A stretch of 64,000 nucleotides of DNA from the NCBI RefSeq assembly GCF_000069185.1, contig NC_010397.1:1364001-1428000 (forward strand), written 5' to 3'. Within the stretch, counting starts at the first letter, position 1; each line of letters opens with the position of its first letter. Positions 55,997 through 64,000 of the stretch are shown piece by piece. The notes under the pieces were generated by a model, which was not told the origin of the DNA, ran no database searches, and saw only the letters and a list, made by a program, of their open reading frames with translations. The position numbers and the translations under genes are program-made. This DNA is from Mycobacteroides abscessus ATCC 19977. Lineage in GTDB: Bacteria > Actinomycetota > Actinomycetes > Mycobacteriales > Mycobacteriaceae.

Positions 55997-56584
55997 GTGA
56001 GGTTGGGCTTGGGTTCACGCAACGTGTGGAGCAAGTGTGCTGTCGCGCTGGTGATGGTCGCACTCGTATTGACCGGCTGTTCGGGTGGTGACAAGTCAGA
56101 TCAGCCCAATGGCACCGCATCAAATGCGACGGCGCCGCAGCAGACCAAGTCCAAGGGTGTCGACGGTCCGATGTTCACCGAGTGCGGCGGCGTCAGTGAC
56201 CAGGCCATGATGCAGATGACCAAGGTCGTGGGCCTGGTGGGCACCGCCAAGAACTCGGTCGGTTGTGTCTGGCTGCGCGGGGGAAGCATCGTCGGTCCGC
56301 ATTTTTCCTTCAACTGGTATCGGGGCAGCCCCATCGGGCGCGAGCGCGCGACGGAAGAGCGGACGCGCCCGAGTGTCGAGGACATCGAGATCGCCGGGTA
56401 CAAGGGCTTCATCGCCACCAACGGCTACCCGGGCACCGTCACCACGCTGTGCGAGATCGGCATGGATTTCGGGAACGACTTCATCGAATGGTCCATCAAC
56501 TTTGAGCCGGGTTCAGGTGCTCCGGACTCCTGCGATGTGGCCAAGCAGCTGACCGAGACGTCCATCAAGGCGGCCAAGAAATGA
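55997..56584 (+). CDS. lprB: DUF3558 lipoprotein LprB
   Basis: The 195-aa lipoprotein has the signal VALVMVALVLTGC with lipidated Cys, a short linker and a DUF3558 domain (FTECGGVSDQAMMQM, NSVGCVWLRGG, NWYRGSPIGRERATEERTR). It is anchored on the outer side of the membrane. Function unknown. The GTG start is uncertain. Its stop overlaps the next ATG. Position matches Rv1274. Confidence 0.85.
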   Translation: MRLGLGSRNVWSKCAVALVMVALVLTGCSGGDKSDQPNGTASNATAPQQTKSKGVDGPMFTECGGVSDQAMMQMTKVVGLVGTAKNSVGCVWLRGGSIVGPHFSFNWYRGSPIGRERATEERTRPSVEDIEIAGYKGFIATNGYPGTVTTLCEIGMDFGNDFIEWSINFEPGSGAPDSCDVAKQLTETSIKAAKK

Positions 56585-57138
56585 TGCATCGAAAGACGAA
56601 GTCACTGTTCGCGGCGGCATGCGTCGCACTCGTCGCATTCGGTTCGGCCGGTTGCGGCGGCACGGTCGACGGCGAGGCGGTCATGCCCGGTAAGGGTGAC
56701 TCGGCAGAGGGGCCCAACGCCGAACAGAAGTACCCCAACCTGCTCAAGGAATGCGAAGTCCTGACCACGGACGTGCTGGCCAAGGCGGTCGACGCGGACC
56801 CGAGGGATATTCAGAGCACATTCGTGGGTGCGCTGTGCCGGTGGCAGGCCATGAGTAAGAGCGGTGGGCTGGTCGACATCACCAGATTCTGGTTCGAGAC
56901 CGGCAGCCTCGAAGCCGAGAAGGCCACAGCGAACAGTCTCAAGTACAACGTCCAGGAGCGGGCGATTCAGGGAATCCCGTCGATCGTGATGAAGCCACCG
57001 GACCAACCGGGCGCGTGTGGAGTTGCCAGCGATGCCGCAGGTGTTGTTGGATGGTGGGTCAACCCGCAGGGCCGAGGCGGAGACTCATGCACGCAGGCAA
57101 TCAAATTGATGGAAATGACGCTGTCAGTCAACATCTGA
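56581..57138 (+). CDS. lprC: DUF3558 lipoprotein LprC
   Basis: The 185-aa lipoprotein starts MMHRKTKSLFAAACVALVAF with lipobox GSAGC and has a DUF3558 domain (LLKECEVLTTDVLAKAV, VGALCRWQAM, QPGACGVASDA). It is predicted to be anchored outside the membrane. The start overlaps the lprB stop by 4 nt. Position matches Rv1275. The next DUF3558 gene begins within its 3' end. Confidence 0.85.
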   Translation: MMHRKTKSLFAAACVALVAFGSAGCGGTVDGEAVMPGKGDSAEGPNAEQKYPNLLKECEVLTTDVLAKAVDADPRDIQSTFVGALCRWQAMSKSGGLVDITRFWFETGSLEAEKATANSLKYNVQERAIQGIPSIVMKPPDQPGACGVASDAAGVVGWWVNPQGRGGDSCTQAIKLMEMTLSVNI

Positions 57139-57689
57139 CGCGTCGTGTTCGCTCGTGCCGTCTTACCGGGATGTTCCTGTGTACCGTGCTGGCCCTGGGC
57201 GTCCTGCTGAGCGGGGGCTGCTCAAGTCACCACGGTGAACATGAGGGACACAACGCGTCGACCCTCCACGACGTTCGGGTCGGCCCCGCCTACTCCGAGT
57301 GCGGCAGCCTCACCACCCCTGATGTCGCGGCGGTGTTGCATCGTGCCGACCTCAAGCTGGTCGCGAAGACTCCGGCAGGCTGTACATGGACGCCCAACGG
57401 ATATTGGAGCGTGCTCCCGAACGTCACCCTGTCCTGGTATCGCGGCAGCCCGATCGGGCGGGAGCGGGAGGGGGAGGAGCGGACGCGCGAAGAGGTCAGG
57501 GACTTTTCCGCGGCGGGCAAGAACGGATTCATCAGCTCGACATATGGCATGTGCGTCACCGCCCTGGAATACGGCGACGATCAGTTCTTCGAATTGGCGG
57601 TCACTCTGCTCGGGGCGGGCCACGGCACCTCCTCGGCCGCCTGCCACTGCGCGATGAAGCTTTCCTCCCAGGTGGCGGAGAAGGTCTGA
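57087..57689 (+). CDS. third DUF3558 lipoprotein, LprB-like
   Basis: The 200-aa product shares the LprB motif WYRGSPIGRER..EERTR and has a DUF3558 domain (YSECGSLTTPDVAAVLHRA, TPAGCTWTPNG). The signal FLCTVLALGVLLSGGC has an imperfect lipobox. The N-terminus is long if ATG 57087 is used, which overlaps lprC by 52 nt; ATG 57171 is a shorter option. It looks like a duplication of lprB on the other side of lprC. I do not recall it in M. tuberculosis. Confidence 0.75.
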   Translation: MHAGNQIDGNDAVSQHLTRRVRSCRLTGMFLCTVLALGVLLSGGCSSHHGEHEGHNASTLHDVRVGPAYSECGSLTTPDVAAVLHRADLKLVAKTPAGCTWTPNGYWSVLPNVTLSWYRGSPIGREREGEERTREEVRDFSAAGKNGFISSTYGMCVTALEYGDDQFFELAVTLLGAGHGTSSAACHCAMKLSSQVAEKV

Positions 57690-57695
57690 AAACTG

Positions 57696-57709
57696 CCCGC
57701 TAGCGCGGG
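57696..57709. terminator. small stem-loop between convergent genes
   Basis: CCCGC-TAGC-GCGGG is a perfect 5-bp stem between the third DUF3558 gene and the convergent SixA gene; it includes the SixA stop codon. Weak but placed as a bidirectional terminator. Confidence 0.4.
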
Positions 57710-58212
57710 ACGTGAAATGTGGTGAGCGAGGCGCCCCCCAGTTCGAGCCGTGCCCACGGGGAGCGCGTGGTCAGCACCGCGATCGCCGAGGTCGGGAACT
57801 TGGTGGCGATGCGGTTCGCCGCCTCGGCGCTACTGGTCCCGGCGTCGGCGAGTGCGAGTGCCAGCTGTGAGGTGGTGGGCTCATGCCCGACGACCAGCAC
57901 GGTGACCGCCGAATCCGGCACCGCATTGATCTCGCCGAGGGTGATTCCCGGCGTGGAGTCGTACAGCTTGTCGCTGAACCTGACGAGTTGGCTGTGTATC
58001 CCGGTCTGAGTGAGCGTCGCGCGGGTCCGGGTCGCGGTGGAACAGAGCACCGCGTCGATCCGATTGAAATGGTCTTGTAGCCAAGTCCCGGCCTGTGCCG
58101 CCTGCCGGGTGCCGCGCAAGTTCAGCGGGCGCTGGTGATCATCGACCCCGGGCGGATAGGCCGACTTCGCGTGGCGCATCAGGATCAGGGTGCGCTTGGC
58201 GTCATCCGGCAT
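57700..58212 (-). CDS. SixA-type phosphohistidine phosphatase (Rv1276c type)
   Basis: The 170-aa histidine-phosphatase-family enzyme has the RHG-type motif LILMRHAKSAYP and a second catalytic His in VVGHEPTTSQ. SixA removes phosphate from phosphohistidine on HPt domains, but substrates of the mycobacterial form are unknown. ATG 58212 is chosen; the frame is open further upstream without support. It is divergent from the SbcD-like gene. Confidence 0.87.
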   Translation of the reverse strand: MPDDAKRTLILMRHAKSAYPPGVDDHQRPLNLRGTRQAAQAGTWLQDHFNRIDAVLCSTATRTRATLTQTGIHSQLVRFSDKLYDSTPGITLGEINAVPDSAVTVLVVGHEPTTSQLALALADAGTSSAEAANRIATKFPTSAIAVLTTRSPWARLELGGASLTTFHVPR

Positions 58213-58346
58213 GATTCGTACCGTAGCGGGGCTGTGCGACGAGCGCCGGGCAAATGCCAGACCTGTGGATAGACCCCTGTGTCGGGTGCCGGGAGACAGG
58301 CGCGGCGTCCCCGGGGTTGTCGGTCGGCGGTCATAGACTTTCGTTC

Positions 58347-59531
58347 GTGAAGTTCCTGCACACCGCTGACTGGCAGCTGGGTATGACACGGCATTTCCTT
58401 GCCGGTGAGGCTCAGCCGCAGTACTCGGCCGCGCGTCGAGAGGCTATTGCCTCCCTTGGCGAAGTTGCTGTGGCGCAAGGTTGTGACTTCATGGTGGTGT
58501 GCGGTGATGTCTTCGAATCCAATCAGCTGGCACCGCGCGTCATCAGCCAGGCGCTGGAGGTCATGCGCGGTGTCGGAGTGGATGTCTATTTGCTCCCCGG
58601 CAACCATGATCCGTTGGACGCCGCGTCGGTGTACACCAGTGAATTGTTCCTAGCCGAGAAGCCGGCGAACGTGCATGTGCTCGACACCGCGGGTCGTCAT
58701 CAGGTGACTCCCGGAGTCGAGTTGGTTGCGGTGCCGTGGCGATCCAAGGCTCCCACGCATGATCTGGTGGCCGAGCAGCTGGATGGACTACCGGCCGACG
58801 GCACACGCCGCATAGTGGTGGCCCACGGCGGTGTCGACATGCTCGACCCTGATCCGACGAAGCCCGCGCTGATCGCGCTGAAAGCCGTTGAGGATGCCAT
58901 CGATCGTGGCGCCATTCACTACGTCGCGCTGGGAGACAAGCACTCCCGGACCCAGGTGGGATCCAGCGGTCGGGTCTGGTACTCGGGAGCCCCCGAGGTC
59001 ACCAACTACGACGATGTGGAGTCCGACCCGGGGCATGCGCTCGTGGTGGACTTGGACGAATCCGGAGCGATTCGGGTTGATGCCCATGACGTGGGTAGAT
59101 GGCGGTTCGTGACGCTGCGTTGGTCGGTGGACAACGCACGCGATATTGCCGACCTGGGGTTGAATCTGGAACTCTTCCCCGACAAGGAACGTACGGTGGT
59201 CCGCCTGGCGCTCACCGGCACGCTCAGCGTGACCGACAACGCGGGGCTGGAGGAGTGCCTGGACAAGTACACCCGGTTGTTCGCGAGCCTGCGCACCTGG
59301 GAACGGCACACCGATATCGCGGTGGTGCCCGCCGATGGAGAGTTCAGCGACCTCGGGGTTGGGGGATTCGCCGAATCCGCGATCGCGGAGCTCAAGGAGT
59401 TGGCGGCCGCCGGCGGGAGTTCCTCGGCGGACGCACAAGGGGCGCTGTCGTTGTTGTTGCGGCTCACGTCCGGTGCTGGGCTCGGCAGCCCGGCGAAGGG
59501 TGGTGCGAAGAAACGAGGGGCGGCGGCGTGA
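58347..59531 (+). CDS. SbcD/Mre11-like metallo-phosphoesterase (Rv1277 type)
   Basis: The 394-aa nuclease has the five metal-ligand motifs: FLHTADWQLG, VVCGDVFESN, LLPGNHDPLD, VVAHGG and YVALGDKHSR. In Mre11/SbcD proteins this site, with two Mn2+ ions, cuts DNA ends. The protein is followed at a 4-nt overlap (GTGA) by an SMC-like ATPase, as SbcD is by SbcC. The GTG at 58347 is chosen because the protein then starts VKFLHTADWQL. Function in mycobacteria is uncertain. Confidence 0.88.
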   Translation: MKFLHTADWQLGMTRHFLAGEAQPQYSAARREAIASLGEVAVAQGCDFMVVCGDVFESNQLAPRVISQALEVMRGVGVDVYLLPGNHDPLDAASVYTSELFLAEKPANVHVLDTAGRHQVTPGVELVAVPWRSKAPTHDLVAEQLDGLPADGTRRIVVAHGGVDMLDPDPTKPALIALKAVEDAIDRGAIHYVALGDKHSRTQVGSSGRVWYSGAPEVTNYDDVESDPGHALVVDLDESGAIRVDAHDVGRWRFVTLRWSVDNARDIADLGLNLELFPDKERTVVRLALTGTLSVTDNAGLEECLDKYTRLFASLRTWERHTDIAVVPADGEFSDLGVGGFAESAIAELKELAAAGGSSSADAQGALSLLLRLTSGAGLGSPAKGGAKKRGAAA

Positions 59532-62152
59532 AGCTGCATCGGCTCTCCGTGACCAACTACCGCGGAATTACGCACCGCGACATAACCTTTCCCGAACGGG
59601 GTGTCGTGGTGGTCGGGGGCGCCAACGAGGTCGGTAAGACCTCGATGATCGAGGCCCTGGACCTGCTTATCGAATCCAAGGATCGCTCCACCAAGAAGGA
59701 CGTCAAACAGGTCAAGCCCACCTTCGCCGATGTCGGTTCCGAGGTTGAGGCCGAGATCAGTTGCGGTCCTTACCGCTTTGTGTATCGCAAGCGATTCCAC
59801 AAACGCGCCGAGACCCACTTGACGGTTATCGAGCCGCGTCGCGAACAGCTTTCCGGTGACGAGGCGCATCAGCGGGTTCTGGACATGCTTGACCAGTCCA
59901 TCGACATGAATCTGTGGAAAGCGCAACGTGTCTTGCAGTCGGCAGGGGCGGGTGTGCTGGATCTGTCCTCGAGCGATGCGCTCACCCGTGCGCTGGATCT
60001 GGCTGCCGGACAGTCGGTTGCACTGTCGGGTAGCGAGCCCGATCTGGTGGAGCGCATCGATGCCGAGTACGCGCTGTACTTCACCGGGACGGGGCGTCCC
60101 ACCGGTGAATGGGCCAGGGCCGGAGCGCGACTGACCGCGGCCGAGGATGCTCTTGCCAGCGCACGAGCGGCCATGGCCGAGGTCGATCAGCAGGTCCGTG
60201 AGCACGACGAGCTGACCCAGGAGCTGGCCTCCGTCATCGCCGATCGTGCCGAGGTAAACCGCCGGCTGGCTCCCCTGGAAGAAGCATCCCAAGCCGTCAC
60301 GACTCTCGTGCAGCAGCACGATAACGCCGTGGTTGTTGCCGAGGCTGCCCAGGCGGCCGCGGTGGCGGCCCAGACGAAACGTGATGAGCGAGCCCAGCTG
60401 GTCGCCGATATCCGGGCGCGCAGGGTATCCATAGACATGCTGGCGGAACAGCTTTCCGCCACGGCAGAGGCACACGGCACCGCGCAGCAAGTGTGCGAGG
60501 CTGCCGAGGCGGCGGCCGCGCAGGCGACGGAGTCGGTCGACGCTGCCCGTGTCCAGCTGGAGGCGGCCCGGGGCACATTGGACCGTGCACTGGCTCGGGA
60601 TGAGGTGGATGGGCTGGCCGCTCGGGTTTCCCGTATCGACCTCACAAACCGGCAGCTGGCCTCGGTCGGTGCCGAGCTGTCGTCACTGGTCATCACCGCG
60701 CAGAGCCTGGGGGCAATCGAGACGGCGGCGCGTGCGGTGGGCATGGCGGAAGCGGCGTTGGAGACCGCGTCGGCGCAGGTCGAGCTCCGGGCACTCGTCG
60801 ATGTGGACATCGCCGTCAACGGTGAGCAGTTGCGGGTCGCGGCGGGGGACCGGTGGTCCAGCGCCGCCACGGACACCATCGAGATCACCGCGCCCGGTGT
60901 GGCAGTCGCTCGAATCATCCCGGGGCCCAACGCGGCCCAGCTGCGTGACAAACTCGATACCGCGCGCCAGACCTTGTCGGGCGCATTGGCCGATGCCGGG
61001 GTAGCCGATGTCGGAGAGGCGCAGAAGCAGTTTGAACGTCGCACCGAGCTGAATGCTGAACGCGACCGGCTGACTGCGCTGCTCGATGGTCTGATGGGGC
61101 CGGAAAGCCTGGAAGCATTGCGCGAGAAGCTGAGTCGACTGCGTGAGCTGGTTCCGGAGGCGACCGGTTTGTGGGATGCGATCGATCCCGCGCAGGCCCG
61201 TGCCGAAGTTGCCCGGCTTGTCGGTGAAGTGGAACGTCTGCAGGCCGAAGAGGTGACCCATCGGCGCGCAGTCCAGACGGCAGGCCAGCAGCTTGCCGAG
61301 AAAGCCGCGGAGGCAATGGCTGCACGGGAGAAGCACGCCGCGCGTGCCGAGGAGCTGGCCGCCGCCGAACAACGCCTCGCCCATGTACGTTCGTCGGCCT
61401 CGGATGATCTACTCACCGAGCGCCATGAACGCGCGGTTCAGGCGGCCGACTTGACCAGCAGACGCGTCACCGACCTCGTGAGCCAGCTGGCGGCACTGGA
61501 GGCCGACCGGGTGCGCGCCGAACTCGCCGAGGTCTCGGCACGGGCGCAGGCTTTGGATCGGCGACACGAGGCGACGCGAGATCGACTGCGCGATATCTCG
61601 GTGCGTCTTGAGGTGTTTGGCAGGCAGGGGCGTCAGGATCAGCTGGATGCGGCAGCCTCCGAGCGGGAATATGCGGCAACGGAATTCGCCCGGATTGGCG
61701 CGAAGGCACGGGCCGTCGACACGCTGCGATCGGTGATGATGCGTCATCGCGACGGTATGCGGCTGCGGTATGTGGATCCGTTCCGGGCCGAGCTGGAACG
61801 GTTGGGCCGCATGGTCTTCGGCCCCACCTTTGAAGTGGATATCGATAGCGACTTGAGTATTCGCAGCCGGACCCTGGAGGGCAGGACCGTGCCATACGAG
61901 TCGCTATCGGGCGGCGCCAAGGAACAGTTGGGCATTGTGGCCCGGCTGGCCAGCGCCGCACTGGTGGCGCCTCAGGACGCGGTGCCCGTCATCATCGATG
62001 ATGCGCTCGGATTCACCGACAGCGACAGGCTGGAGCGCATGGGGGAGGTGTTCGGTGCGGTAGGCACCGAGACTCAGGTGATTGTGCTGACCTGCAGCCC
62101 CGATCGCTACCGCGCGGTCACCGGCGCACAGCGAATCAGCTTGTCGGCCTGA
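59528..62152 (+). CDS. SbcC/Rad50/YhaN-like coiled-coil ATPase (Rv1278 type)
   Basis: The 874-aa protein has Walker A GGANEVGKTSM (residues about 33-43), long coiled coils from about 160 to 760, then the signature ESLSGGAKEQLG and Walker B VIIDDALGFTD. It is the likely partner of the SbcD-like nuclease for DNA-end or hairpin processing. It lacks a central CxxC zinc hook, unlike Rad50/SbcC, and resembles YhaN-type proteins. GTG 59528 overlaps the upstream stop. Length matches Rv1278. Confidence 0.88.
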   Translation: MKLHRLSVTNYRGITHRDITFPERGVVVVGGANEVGKTSMIEALDLLIESKDRSTKKDVKQVKPTFADVGSEVEAEISCGPYRFVYRKRFHKRAETHLTVIEPRREQLSGDEAHQRVLDMLDQSIDMNLWKAQRVLQSAGAGVLDLSSSDALTRALDLAAGQSVALSGSEPDLVERIDAEYALYFTGTGRPTGEWARAGARLTAAEDALASARAAMAEVDQQVREHDELTQELASVIADRAEVNRRLAPLEEASQAVTTLVQQHDNAVVVAEAAQAAAVAAQTKRDERAQLVADIRARRVSIDMLAEQLSATAEAHGTAQQVCEAAEAAAAQATESVDAARVQLEAARGTLDRALARDEVDGLAARVSRIDLTNRQLASVGAELSSLVITAQSLGAIETAARAVGMAEAALETASAQVELRALVDVDIAVNGEQLRVAAGDRWSSAATDTIEITAPGVAVARIIPGPNAAQLRDKLDTARQTLSGALADAGVADVGEAQKQFERRTELNAERDRLTALLDGLMGPESLEALREKLSRLRELVPEATGLWDAIDPAQARAEVARLVGEVERLQAEEVTHRRAVQTAGQQLAEKAAEAMAAREKHAARAEELAAAEQRLAHVRSSASDDLLTERHERAVQAADLTSRRVTDLVSQLAALEADRVRAELAEVSARAQALDRRHEATRDRLRDISVRLEVFGRQGRQDQLDAAASEREYAATEFARIGAKARAVDTLRSVMMRHRDGMRLRYVDPFRAELERLGRMVFGPTFEVDIDSDLSIRSRTLEGRTVPYESLSGGAKEQLGIVARLASAALVAPQDAVPVIIDDALGFTDSDRLERMGEVFGAVGTETQVIVLTCSPDRYRAVTGAQRISLSA

Positions 62153-62157
62153 CCCAC

Positions 62158-63375
62158 TCAGAAGTACGCATTCGCCGGTAGCGGTGTGCCGTGCAGCAGA
62201 TTCTGACCGATCACTCGCGCTTTGTAATGCACCGGGTTGTGCAGGCTGATGGTTCGGATGTTTCGCCAATGCCGATCCAGGTTGCGAGTCCGGCTGGCGG
62301 CGCTGGCTCCGCCCAGATCAAGGAGCTTGGTCGCGGCATCGAGTGCGACAGCATCGATATGCACCTTGGCCTTGGCCACGGCGACCTGAGCCTCCTGGGC
62401 TAGCTGTGCATCGGGTACACCGTCTCGGAGGGTTGCGGTGGCGGCTTCGATGGCATCGGCAGCGGCGAGGACGGTGGCCTCTGCGGCGAAAGCGGTCGCG
62501 CTCAGCTCGCCAAGGGTGCGCTGCAGCAGTGGATCATCGACCGGGCGCTCAGTGAGCGCGTGACTGAAGTTGCGCTGACGGGAACGTAGCAGTGCCTCGC
62601 CGTCATCCACCACGGCCCGTAGTACACCGGCGACGATTGCCAGGATGTAGAGCTGCAACGAAGCGTACTGAGTGGTGGGCACGGGGGCTGCGTCATACGG
62701 TGTTTCGGAGAGGATCTCATCGGCGGCGACGTCGACCTGGCTGAAGATCGTGGTGCCGGTACCGGTGCGTCGTTGGCCGAAGCCGTCCCAGTCGTCGACC
62801 AGGCGCACGCCGTCACGATCGCCGGGGACGATCACCGAGGCCACTGAGTCGCGGTCGGTGGTCGCGGTGACGGTGAGGTAGTCCGCGAACAATGTTCCGG
62901 TGCTGTAGAACTTCTCGCCGTTCAACCGATACGCGTCGCCCACCGGCAGCAGCCGCGTGTTGAATACCAGGCTGCCCACGGCCAGGGAGCCTTTCTCGCT
63001 GAACGCGTTCGCGAATAGATTGCCCTCGTTCACCTTGGTAAGCCAGGCCGCCGACACGGGGTCGGCGAGGGTGCGCAGCCGTTCCTCGACAAACCAGAAG
63101 TGGGTGCGGAAGATGTGTGCCACGATAGGGTCGGCTTGAGCGACATCGATGATGGCGGAAAAGAGCTGTCGCACAGAAAGTCCCGCGCCGCCCAGTTCGG
63201 TGGGGATGCGCAACCGGCCGAATCCCGCCTCCTTGAGCAGCCGGACTTGATCAAAGGGATTCTCGTCGTCCAGATCACGGTCCCGTGCTCCCTCGGCGAC
63301 TTGGGCGAGCAGATTCCGGTAGGTGTCGGTGCCGGGCAGCGCGCGGATTTCCAGGACTGACGGAGCGGAAGTCAT
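62158..63375 (-). CDS. acyl-CoA dehydrogenase-fold flavoprotein (SfnB/DszC-like)
   Basis: The 405-aa protein has the acyl-CoA dehydrogenase fold: GRLRIPTELGGAGLS, FYSTGTLFADYLTV, and the C-terminal RNLDRHWRNIRTISLHNPVH typical of FMN-dependent monooxygenases that desulfurise or hydroxylate small aromatics and sulfones. The substrate is unknown; it needs a flavin reductase, none of which is adjacent. ATG 63375 is chosen. It converges on the SbcC-like gene with a 5-nt gap. Confidence 0.83.
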   Translation of the reverse strand: MTSAPSVLEIRALPGTDTYRNLLAQVAEGARDRDLDDENPFDQVRLLKEAGFGRLRIPTELGGAGLSVRQLFSAIIDVAQADPIVAHIFRTHFWFVEERLRTLADPVSAAWLTKVNEGNLFANAFSEKGSLAVGSLVFNTRLLPVGDAYRLNGEKFYSTGTLFADYLTVTATTDRDSVASVIVPGDRDGVRLVDDWDGFGQRRTGTGTTIFSQVDVAADEILSETPYDAAPVPTTQYASLQLYILAIVAGVLRAVVDDGEALLRSRQRNFSHALTERPVDDPLLQRTLGELSATAFAAEATVLAAADAIEAATATLRDGVPDAQLAQEAQVAVAKAKVHIDAVALDAATKLLDLGGASAASRTRNLDRHWRNIRTISLHNPVHYKARVIGQNLLHGTPLPANAYF

Positions 63376-63449
63376 ATCTTCGTTGTACGCAGCATGCTCA
63401 GTGGCGGCATCGCTTTGAATCAGCCAGAACCGAAGCGGCAATATGGGGC

Positions 63450-63824
63450 ATGATGATTCCGATCGCTGCGCCCTGGTCTCTGTGCATGCGCTGGCTCACC
63501 CTGCTGTGTGCCTTCGTGGTCGCCTGCCTGCTGTTGTTCACCCCTGGTGGCACCGTCCCGTCGGGCCCTCCCGGAGCGGACAAAGTAGCGCACTTTCTTA
63601 TTTTCGCGATGTTGGGCCTGTGCTCGCGTTTCGCATGGATCAGCGAGAAATCCACGCTGGCTTGGGTTCTGATGTTCGCGGCGGCGTCCGAGGTGATTCA
63701 GGCGCTGTGGGTTCCGCGCCGGGACGGGAGCCTGCCGGACCTGCTCACCGATGCGATCGGTCTGTTCACGGTGCTGCTGTTGTGGCGGAAGATTCGCTCG
63801 GGCGTGCGGCGGGCTCGGCAATGA
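63450..63824 (+). CDS. VanZ-like membrane protein
   Basis: The 124-aa protein has three to four membrane helices and VanZ-like stretches DKVAHFLIFAMLGLCSRF and LLTDAIG. VanZ family proteins are membrane proteins of mostly unknown role; one confers low-level teicoplanin resistance. ATG 63450 is chosen, with ATG 63453 adjacent. The 3' end overlaps the leftward gene by 59 nt. Confidence 0.75.
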   Translation: MMIPIAAPWSLCMRWLTLLCAFVVACLLLFTPGGTVPSGPPGADKVAHFLIFAMLGLCSRFAWISEKSTLAWVLMFAAASEVIQALWVPRRDGSLPDLLTDAIGLFTVLLLWRKIRSGVRRARQ

Positions 63825-64000
63825 TGGTGGTCATGGTGCGGGTATGAGCCAGCCCACTAGTCACCAGGTCCAGCTGGCGTAGCGCGCGATTCAGGGCTGC
63901 GTCCGCGTCGGCCTTGGTGGGGTGATCAGTATCGACCAGCATGCCGATGGTGTTGAGAATGGAGCTGGCGATGAGTTCCGCCGCGATTTCCAGGTCCTCG
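63766..64000 (-). CDS. C-terminal part of a gene, possibly a TetR-family regulator (cut by window edge)
   Basis: The minus-strand frame from the right edge to a TGA at 63766-63768 is open and gives a helical C-terminus (DLEIAAELIASSILNTIGML, then NRALRQLDLVTSGLAHTR). That pattern is common at the end of TetR regulators but is not diagnostic. The DNA-binding part is outside the window. The tail overlaps the VanZ-like gene by 59 nt. Confidence 0.5.
   Translation of the reverse strand, partial: EDLEIAAELIASSILNTIGMLVDTDHPTKADADAALNRALRQLDLVTSGLAHTRTMTTIIAEPAARPSESSATTAAP

Noticed and set aside
59006..60490. 494-aa open frame on the - strand opposite the SbcD/SbcC-like genes
   Set aside because: It runs across the overlap of two conserved genes and resembles nothing.

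Overview
The window comes from a high-GC actinobacterium and is almost certainly chromosomal DNA of a rapidly growing mycobacterium. The inference rests on lineage-marker genes: the trehalose importer LpqY-SugABC, the fused 2-oxoglutarate decarboxylase/dehydrogenase Kgd, the lipoproteins LpqZ, LprE, LprB and LprC, Cyp130, the Tap efflux pump and the SbcD/SbcC-like pair. Gene order follows, from memory, the M. tuberculosis H37Rv block running from mrp (Rv1229c) to Rv1278. Several H37Rv genes appear absent (Rv1231c, Rv1232c, mdh, relBE, udgB) and several extra genes are present. The set of extra genes fits the M. abscessus-chelonae group best, but species was not established.

Layout, left to right. 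1-5.1 kb: the 5' end of mrp, a secreted lytic transglycosylase with an MtrA-like direct repeat upstream, an MpaB-type oxygenase, a CitE/malyl-CoA lyase-like enzyme and two small envelope or stress-type proteins. 5.3-10.3 kb: lpqY-sugA-sugB-sugC, chained by 4-nt overlaps and followed by a SUFU-domain gene. 10.3-15.7 kb: a small secreted protein, corA and marC. The last two are separated by a 3.1 kb TetR/SDR module bounded by direct repeats of about 68 bp, one of which carries a fossil marC start. 15.8-24.4 kb: malic enzyme, lpqZ, two tandem serine hydrolases, two tandem SDRs with gene-conversion tracts, a methyltransferase and a PucR-type regulator. 24.4-37.3 kb: a LIP-family lipase, kgd, two MFS exporters, an FAD oxidase coupled to a shrunken NTF2-like gene, and an M24-fold gene coupled to a TetR regulator with a palindromic operator. 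37.3-44.4 kb: a nuclease-exonuclease-helicase fusion, lprE, the DEAD-box helicase deaD and an acyltransferase.

44.3-49.8 kb is a leftward cluster, tap-SDR-glcD-cyp130-tetR. The tap promoter resembles a WhiB7 target, and a 50-bp near-perfect palindrome covers the cyp130 start codon. 49.8-51.7 kb holds a HIT protein, a relic of a 13E12/DUF222-type HNH gene, an MscS-type channel and a small membrane protein. 51.8-64 kb: a possible ribbon-helix-helix protein, a heterodimeric ABC exporter with one predicted degenerate ATP site, three DUF3558 lipoproteins in a row, a SixA phosphatase, an SbcD/SbcC-like pair without an obvious zinc hook, an acyl-CoA dehydrogenase-like flavoenzyme, a VanZ-like protein and the 3' end of a gene that may encode a TetR regulator.

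Most of the window is ordinary mycobacterial core genome. I do not see a CRISPR array, prophage, intact insertion sequence, rRNA or tRNA. The most unusual signals are the palindrome that duplicates the cyp130 start, the repeat-bounded insertion that split corA and marC, the converted SDR tandem and the multi-domain nuclease-helicase.
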